From Cristatella mucedo (lineage: Eukaryota > Bryozoa > Phylactolaemata > Cristatellidae), in the NCBI GenBank assembly GCA_009760855.2, contig WPIO01000081.1:252501-285000 (forward strand): 32,500 nt of DNA. Reading direction: 5' to 3'. Under the pieces are notes generated by a model. The model was not told the origin of the DNA and made no database searches. It worked only from the letters and a program-made list of their open reading frames with translations. Made by a program: the position numbers and the translations under genes. Shown here one piece after another: positions 30,726-32,500 of the stretch (positions within the stretch are counted from its first letter, which is position 1; each line of letters opens with the position of its first letter).

Positions 30726-31556
30726 AAGGAAGATTTATGTACCTACTCTACAGGGCTAGCTGGATAAGCTGCAACAGCATTAAGCCACCAGTCGTGCCTA
30801 CTTCTGAGGCCTGGGCAGAAGCATTTGTGAATACCATGAACTAGGCTCACCTCGGTAGCGTAATCTCCTCATACAGTAGCCGAGAATAGGACTGACAAGT
30901 GGGCTCACAGAGCCTCAAAGAGATTGCAGAGTCACCGGAACCCAGCCTCTGACTGAGTGCCCAGGGAGTTCTACCCCTGGCCTTGATTGGCCTGGCAGAT
31001 GCACCAATGGTCGCTAGAAGGTTGAGGATTTTTATACGAACTGCAGCCAAAACACCTCTTGATTCAAAGTAAGACGTCGAAGAACCGTTAAGTTATTGTT
31101 TCAAAGGTTCAGTTGCCAATTCAATTATTATTTCAATTTTCAATTAATAGGGTAGAATGTATTCTAAAAGCATCATTAGCAACAAGTGTCAGTCACGAGC
31201 CATTTGGATGCCGCTTGGTCTCTGATCTTATATCGGGGCACCCATAACAAGTGGTCCCAACGGCTGGCAGAGGGTAGTGCAGTTCAGCCACTAAAGGCCG
31301 ACCCCCAAAAGCAATCAGATATCGGGCAAGGAGCTATTATTATGTAGAGTGCAGGGAGGGCCAGGCTGAAGAATGCCAGTGAGGCTTGCCAGTGGCACAC
31401 GTTAAGCGGGGGTTTATTATAATAGTAACACATTTGAGTCTTACTTCCCACCTACTTGGGTCTTCGGTGTATGGGTCTTGGGTATTCGGTCACCAATCCT
31501 GGGGACAGGACTGTTTGTCCAAGACGGAAAGTAGACCTAACGAAGGCTCAGCAGCC
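30726..31556. other. Unassigned stretch
   Basis: A 67-codon minus-strand frame at 30847-31050 ends at a donor-like site (CCGAG|GTGAGC), but its translation (SLRLCEPTCQSYSRLLYEE) resembles no ZNRF exon or other family I know. The rest shows no repeat or gene. Confidence 0.35.
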
Positions 31557-32500
31557 AAACATAATAATAATAATAATGCACTTGATAAAGTGCCCTCAGA
31601 GAACTCAATCTCTTTCTAGGCGCTTTACATTTTCTGTGAAGGAAAATGCAATTGAATGGTGAGTAATATCATGCTTGATAAACAACGTGAATAACATAGT
31701 TAGGGGTGACATGCACAGGGTCAGCATGCAAGTGTGGTTAGTGGCAGCATGCACAGTGTCAGCATGCATAAGCAAATGAAGGACGAATCACAAGGACCCA
31801 CTAAATGCTGTCCTAAATAGGTGTGTTTTTAAGTTCGTGGTCAGGTCAGGGGATGTTCTGACGCAGGTCGGGAGGGAGTTCCAGGCCTTGCGAGCATACG
31901 AACTAAATGCACGGTCTCTAAAGGATTTGAAGTTTGTACGAGGTAGTGGTAAACTGTTGGATTCCGAAAAGCAGGTGGTACGATGCTTGGCCTGGTGGGG
32001 GAGTAGATCTGAGAGATAGGCTGGAGCCAAAGAATGAAGTGACCTAAAAGTGAGCAATAAAACCTTGAAGTTGATCTGTTGCTTGACTGAGAGCCAGTGC
32101 AGGTCGGCGAGAAGTGGTGTAATGTGGCAACTGTGACGCTCACGACAGACAAGCCTAGCTGCATGCTGGTAGGCCAGTAAGCAGTGAGTTGCAGAAGTCG
32201 AGACTGGATGTCACGAATGCATGGACCAACTTGGACGTGGTATCCTTATCTAAACAAGCCCGAATTTTAGAATTGCTATGAAGCTGAAAATAGGCAGATT
32301 TGACTGTGGAGCTGATATGGTCGTCTAACGTGAGGTCGCTTTGGAACATGACGCCTAGATTTCGAGCTGATTCAACTGGAGATATGCTGGCATAGACAAT
32401 TTTGAGCGTCAGCCTTTCCAATTTCTTAATCACATCGGGTTTGCCCATAGCTAGTAAGTTAGTTTTATCGTCGTTTAGTTTAAGAAAATTTGCAGCCATC
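31557..32500 (-). mobile_element. LINE family B copy running off the window end
   Basis: Starts with (AAT)n and the reversed tail. The minus strand encodes [83 protein letters not shown] and [21 protein letters not shown] deletion of about 35 bp at 32160 removes part of [11 protein letters not shown], and a frameshift lies near 31835. The catalytic box would lie beyond 32500. Confidence 0.93.

Noticed and set aside
30092-30759. Long Ser/Leu/Cys and Arg/Glu/Gln frames on both strands
   Set aside because: Translations of a GA/ACAG microsatellite and of the SINE next to it.

Overview
This is intron-rich animal genomic DNA, almost certainly from an invertebrate. It contains two spliced genes of animal-type signalling families, many LINE copies of the L2/CR1 kind, long dinucleotide microsatellites, a short LTR element, a hAT-type MITE and a tRNA-like SINE. 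I see no bacterial operon, CRISPR array or prophage. The phylum cannot be fixed from this sequence.

Gene 1, plus strand (about 7111-27540), is a DOK-family (docking protein / downstream of tyrosine kinase) adaptor. I assembled it from six coding exons: 7192-7245, 8960-9179, 9781-9876, 14521-14707, 20183-20430 and 26405-26451. All junctions are GT-AG and all phases agree. The product is about 283 residues: an N-terminal PH domain, a short linker, an IRS-type PTB domain, and a short tail with tyrosines and a PxxPxR motif. A CpG-rich block at about 4680-5700 is the likely promoter region. A strong splice acceptor ending at 7110, with an in-frame stop just after it, suggests a non-coding first exon upstream. 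A poly(A) signal lies at 27520.

Gene 2, minus strand, is the 3' end of a ZNRF1/2-like RING E3 ubiquitin ligase. Two exons are visible, 28740-28635 and 27369-27312 (stop). Together they form a complete RING ending in CPEH plus a two-residue tail. The last coding exon lies antisense inside the 3' UTR of gene 1, so the two genes converge and overlap. The upstream exons of gene 2 were not found.

The rest is mostly transposon debris. LINE family A (L2/CR1-like) occurs at 325-3603 on the minus strand, split by a 1,912-bp element with 481-bp terminal repeats and a 5-bp target duplication. A second copy, on the plus strand at about 22550-25465, has lost its reverse-transcriptase core and carries a 9-unit minisatellite. 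LINE family B, with (TTA)n tails, has about a dozen copies: 5774-7019, 7338-8155, 8185-8632, 10055-10120, a decayed long copy at 10390-13480, 13497-14366, a three-layer nest at 14955-18847, 25600-25690, 29150-29262 and 31557-32500. A 400-bp hAT-like MITE lies at 18856-19255 and a SINE at 30180-30334. Most of this sits in introns of the DOK gene, and its intron 2 is largely one (CU)n tract.

Stretches with nothing I can assign: 1-324, 3604-4680, most of 19264-20182, 20452-22118, 27541-28628, and 28741-31556 apart from the repeats listed.
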